From Clostridium sp. (GTDB lineage: Bacteria; Cyanobacteriota; Vampirovibrionia; Gastranaerophilales; Gastranaerophilaceae): a stretch of DNA of 64,000 bases. Below are positions 61,109-64,000 of this stretch, in pieces. Where the stretch lies: contig JAHALR010000006.1 of NCBI GenBank assembly GCA_018362895.1, positions 124,001 to 188,000 of the forward strand, in the 5' to 3' direction. The stretch's first letter is position 1. Each line of letters opens with the position of its first letter. Made by a program: the position numbers and the translations under genes. The notes under the pieces are model-generated. The model saw only the letters and a list, made by a program, of their open reading frames with translations. It was not told the origin of the DNA and did not search any database.

Positions 61109-63430
61109 ATGACCGAAAACGAATGCAATTACAGTTTTAATTTCAAATTAGACGATTTTCAAGAAGAGGCACTGTATCACATAAACAACGGAAAAAGCGT
61201 TGTTGTTTGTGCACCGACAGGTGCAGGAAAAACCTGTATTGCTGAAATGGCAATACATAAAGCTCTTAAAGAAGGATTCAGGCTGTTTTATACAACTCCT
61301 TTAAAGGCTCTTTCAAACCAGAAGTTCAGCGATTTTTCAAGAAAATACGGCGAAGACAAAGTCGGTCTTTTGACAGGTGATACTTCCATAAACAGAAGTG
61401 CACAGATTGTTGTTATGACCACAGAGGTTTTCAGAAATATGCTCTATGGAACAAATTTCGGTTCTGTGTCAGACAACCTCAAAGATGTGAGATACGTTGT
61501 TCTTGATGAAGTTCATTACATGAACGATGAACAAAGAGGCACTGTCTGGGAAGAGAGCATAATCTATTGTCCGACAAATGTACAAATTATTGCACTTTCG
61601 GCGACCGTAGCAAACTCTCAGCAGCTCACCGACTGGATAAATACAGTGCATTCAAAAACAGAGCTCGTTTACACAGACTTTCGTCCTGTTCCTTTGAGAT
61701 ATTTTTATTATGATTCTTCAAAACCGAACGATATTCTCCCTCTTTTGACTCCCGAAGGCAAGCTCAACAAGAAGATTAAACCTGAATCAAAGGCAAAATA
61801 TTTTAGTGCTAAAGGAAAAAAAATGCCTCAAAGACAGGTTGCAAAAGATGTTGTTTCAGTTTTGCACAAAAAAAATATGCTGCCTGCAATTTACTTTACT
61901 TTTTCAAGAAAAAAATGTGATGAACAAATGGAAAAGTGCTCGGGGCTTTGTTTGACAACACCTGAGGAACAAAAACGGATTAAAGAAATTGTTGACGAAT
62001 ACATAGCAGAAAATCCTTATTTGTATAACAACAAACACATAGAATACATTCTTTGCGGTGTTGCTTCGCACCATGCAGGCCTATTGCCGGGCTGGAAAGT
62101 GCTGGTTGAAAAGCTTTTTCAAAAGGGCTTGATTAAGGTTGTTTTTGCAACAGAAACCCTTGCCGCAGGAATTAATATGCCGGCTCGTTCCACTGTAATC
62201 AGTGCAGTTTCAAAGCGCACTGACTCCGGTCACAGAATGCTTACACCGAGTGAGTTTTTGCAAATGTCGGGTCGTGCAGGCAGAAGAGGAATGGACGAAA
62301 TAGGCTATGTAACCGTTGTCGGCACGGCTTTTCAGTCGCCCGAAGAGGTTGCCGAGCTTGTTACGAGTGATGCAAATCCGCTTGAGAGTCGTTTTTCTCC
62401 TACTTATTCAATGGTATTGAATCTGCTTCAACGATTTACTCTTGATGAAGCAAAAGAGCTTATTTTAAAAAGTTTCGGTTATTATTCCTCCACAACCCGC
62501 CTGAAACCTCTTATGTTTCAACAAAACGAGCTTAATCAAACTATCAGTTCTTTCAAAGAGTTCAAGTGTCCCTTCAACTTTACAACAAAGGACATGTTTG
62601 AATATAACAGGCTGAAAAATATTTATGTCGAGCAGCGAAAAACAGCAAAAATGCTGCGCAAGCAAATGAACAAAAAGAATCCTGAGAATGTTCAATATTG
62701 CCTGGATTTTGAAAAAAAGACAAAAGAACTTTTGCACAAAGTCCACTCATATGCCTGTGAGACATGTAAACTTTACAGAAAGCATATAAAAGAGGTTGAA
62801 CTTCTTGACAGGTTTGAAAAAAAAGCCAAAAAACTTGAAAAAACAATTGAATATGAAAAAGATATTTATTGGAGAATCTTTTTGAACCATGTTGCTGTTT
62901 TGAACAAAATGGGTTATCTCGAAAACAATTATCCTAATGAAAAGGGTATGACTACTGCTGCTATCAGAGCAGAGAACGAACTGTTTCTTTCTGAGATTAT
63001 TTTCAGCGGGATTCTTGATACTCTTAAAGCAGACGAGCTGGCTTCTGTTGTTTGTGCAATTACAACAGAGGACCTGAGAGCCGATGTTTACCCCGAGCTT
63101 CCGATAAGCAAAGGAACAAGAAAAGCATTAAACAGAATCAAAGACATAAAACGCAGAATTGCTATTGTGCAAAGAGACTGTGACATAGAAACAGAAATGT
63201 ATATCAATTCATATTATTCACCGCTGATTGAATACTGGGTCAACGGCGGGGAGTGGGAATCTCTCATGGAACAGGTGCCTTCGGGTGAAGGTGATGTTGT
63301 GAGATGTTTCAAACGTACGATAGATGTTTTAAGGCAGCTTACGGTTGTACCGAATGTGTCAGATGAGCTTGTTCAAAACGCCAGAGCGGCTATTGATGCA
63401 ATAAACCGCTCTCCGATAGATATTGATTAG
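61109..63430 (+). CDS. Ski2/Mtr4-like DExH RNA helicase
   Basis: 773 residues from the ATG at 61109 (an open frame continues upstream to 60998 but without a ribosome site). Walker A APTGAGKT at 35-42, DEVH at 133-136, SAT motif in IALSATVANS, and helicase motifs V/VI (FATETLAAGINMPAR, QMSGRAGRRG). The C-terminal part is the long helical region of the Ski2 superfamily. Related proteins in cyanobacteria and plastids (ISE2) process RNA; an rRNA or mRNA decay role is plausible. Start support is only a weak GGGAAA. Confidence 0.92.
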   Translation: MTENECNYSFNFKLDDFQEEALYHINNGKSVVVCAPTGAGKTCIAEMAIHKALKEGFRLFYTTPLKALSNQKFSDFSRKYGEDKVGLLTGDTSINRSAQIVVMTTEVFRNMLYGTNFGSVSDNLKDVRYVVLDEVHYMNDEQRGTVWEESIIYCPTNVQIIALSATVANSQQLTDWINTVHSKTELVYTDFRPVPLRYFYYDSSKPNDILPLLTPEGKLNKKIKPESKAKYFSAKGKKMPQRQVAKDVVSVLHKKNMLPAIYFTFSRKKCDEQMEKCSGLCLTTPEEQKRIKEIVDEYIAENPYLYNNKHIEYILCGVASHHAGLLPGWKVLVEKLFQKGLIKVVFATETLAAGINMPARSTVISAVSKRTDSGHRMLTPSEFLQMSGRAGRRGMDEIGYVTVVGTAFQSPEEVAELVTSDANPLESRFSPTYSMVLNLLQRFTLDEAKELILKSFGYYSSTTRLKPLMFQQNELNQTISSFKEFKCPFNFTTKDMFEYNRLKNIYVEQRKTAKMLRKQMNKKNPENVQYCLDFEKKTKELLHKVHSYACETCKLYRKHIKEVELLDRFEKKAKKLEKTIEYEKDIYWRIFLNHVAVLNKMGYLENNYPNEKGMTTAAIRAENELFLSEIIFSGILDTLKADELASVVCAITTEDLRADVYPELPISKGTRKALNRIKDIKRRIAIVQRDCDIETEMYINSYYSPLIEYWVNGGEWESLMEQVPSGEGDVVRCFKRTIDVLRQLTVVPNVSDELVQNARAAIDAINRSPIDID

Positions 63431-63471
63431 ATTTGATTTCTAACATTTATATTAAGTTTCTTAAACAAAAG

Positions 63472-63501
63472 TATAAAGTTTGTGATTTCTCTATAAAGTT
63501 T
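63472..63501. repeat. two TATAAAGTTT direct repeats 20 bp apart
   Basis: TATAAAGTTT occurs at 63472-63481 and 63492-63501, spaced two helical turns, just upstream of the GAF-like gene. It may be a regulator site or a coincidence in AT-rich DNA. Confidence 0.35.
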
Positions 63502-63551
63502 TGAAATTTATATGCCGATAATAAAATTACGGAAGTTAATAGGAATGAATC

Positions 63552-64000
63552 ATGACAAAAGAGAACATGAACAAGGCTGAAGATAATGGAGTATCACTTT
63601 TTTCAAGAAGTGCAGATCTTCTAGGTGAAGACCCGCTGGAAGAAATTTTTGCGCTCAATTTAGGTGATTTTTTGACAGAACACTTGATTTCTGAGGATCT
63701 TGCGCAAAAAATTAAAAAGCATGACAGTGCGGACAAATCAGAAAGCTTGAAAAAACAGCTCAATGAGCTTATTTCAATCTATTCTATAAACAATACGCTT
63801 TCTGTTCTTGGTTTCACAAACAAAGAAGACTATATAATTTATAATTCGATAGCGAAAACTATTGTACAAATGGTTGACGCAAAAGCATGTCACATCTTTT
63901 TGTCTGTTGAATATGCAAAAGGCTTTGGAGAAGATGCCTCAGGACTTGTTCTTGTCGGTTCGTCAATAGATCCTGATGATGAAATAGACCTGAACAATCA
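63552..64000 (+). CDS. partial GAF-domain-like signalling protein (runs off the window)
   Basis: ATG at 63552 with AGGA at 63541-63544. The visible 149 residues open the frame to the window end. A charged, acidic N-terminus (EDPLEEIFALNLGDFL) and a helical segment lead to LISIYSINNTLSVLG and YNSIAKTIVQMVDAKACHIFLS, which reads like the start of a GAF domain as found in sensor kinases and cyclic-nucleotide proteins. The rest of the protein is not visible, so the output domain is unknown. Confidence 0.7.
   Translation, partial: MTKENMNKAEDNGVSLFSRSADLLGEDPLEEIFALNLGDFLTEHLISEDLAQKIKKHDSADKSESLKKQLNELISIYSINNTLSVLGFTNKEDYIIYNSIAKTIVQMVDAKACHIFLSVEYAKGFGEDASGLVLVGSSIDPDDEIDLNN

Noticed and set aside
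56530..63430. complete Zorya system including the nearby helicase
   Set aside because: secA lies between the ZorAB-like pair and the helicase, the helicase is on the other strand and is Ski2-like rather than ZorD-like, and no ZorC or ZorE is seen.

Overview
The window looks like a low-GC, Gram-negative bacterial chromosome segment. It most likely comes from a non-photosynthetic relative of the Cyanobacteria, of the gut Gastranaerophilales/Melainabacteria type. This is inference without a database search. It rests on a DUF3326 protein (a family I know chiefly from cyanobacteria and plants), several pseudopilins with FTLAE-type prepilin sites and a shared DxNGxxGPN motif, an MCE/MlaE/MlaF lipid transporter next to lipid A and LPS-core genes, a flagellar export operon, a B12-dependent class II ribonucleotide reductase, the MEP enzyme IspH, and a Ski2-like RNA helicase. 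Nothing photosynthetic is visible. Nearly all of the window is housekeeping; accessory DNA is confined mainly to 22.6-24.2 kb.

Layout. 0-0.65 kb: end of an unknown gene, then a gene-free stretch ending in a strong terminator. 0.65-7.6 kb: class II RNR and a NupC nucleoside transporter, two hypothetical genes, then trmFO and an HD-GYP gene. 7.7-12.4 kb: UPF0173 hydrolase, DUF3326 and a pseudopilin on +, TPR protein and HIT hydrolase on -. 12.4-19.5 kb: tRNA-Arg(CCG), der, a kinase-fold-like protein, plsY, an oversized malic enzyme, a proline-rich membrane protein, ispH and rpsA. 19.5-22.6 kb: the classical pgpH-ybeY-dgkA cluster on -. 22.6-24.2 kb: accessory patch with a 48-residue membrane protein missed by length cut-offs, a 69-residue protein and a broken RhuM/Fic gene. 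24.2-31.6 kb: yebC and ilvD on -; a membrane protein, miaA, a GT39/ArnT-type transferase and a protein built only of Clp N-domain repeats on +. 31.7-41.3 kb: nif3, coaBC and trpS on -, mscS and rsfS on +, an M16 peptidase, a small hypothetical and an HgdB/BcrC-like protein on -. 41.4-44.4 kb: fliP-fliQ-fliR-flhB on -. 44.5-51.1 kb: mlaE-mlaF-mlaD-lpxK-waaF-like on +, then two pseudopilins. 51.2-56.5 kb: a small hypothetical and dnaA on +, dnaE on -. 56.5-58.1 kb: a ZorA/ZorB-like motor pair. 58.2-63.4 kb: secA on - and the helicase on +. 63.55 kb to the end: a partial GAF-like gene.

How the genes fit together. Envelope building is a strong theme: an Mla/TGD-type lipid transporter, LpxK and a heptosyltransferase-like enzyme form one + strand run, supported elsewhere by PlsY, DgkA, an ArnT-like transferase and SecA. 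Motility and surface structures appear as the flagellar export gate and three pseudopilins. Translation and RNA maturation are represented by Der, YbeY, RsfS, TrmFO, MiaA, S1, TrpS and the helicase. Replication is represented by DnaA and DnaE, but I see no oriC.

The observations most worth following up are: a malic enzyme that appears to carry a degenerate internal copy of its own core; a DnaA whose DNA-binding signature is altered; a ZorAB-like motor pair without other Zorya genes, wedged between secA and dnaE; an ATPase-free protein of six Clp-N half-repeats; a kinase-like hypothetical protein; lineage-type motifs shared by otherwise unrelated small proteins; and three genes whose -10 elements sit exactly 7 nt upstream of their ATG, suggesting leaderless mRNAs.
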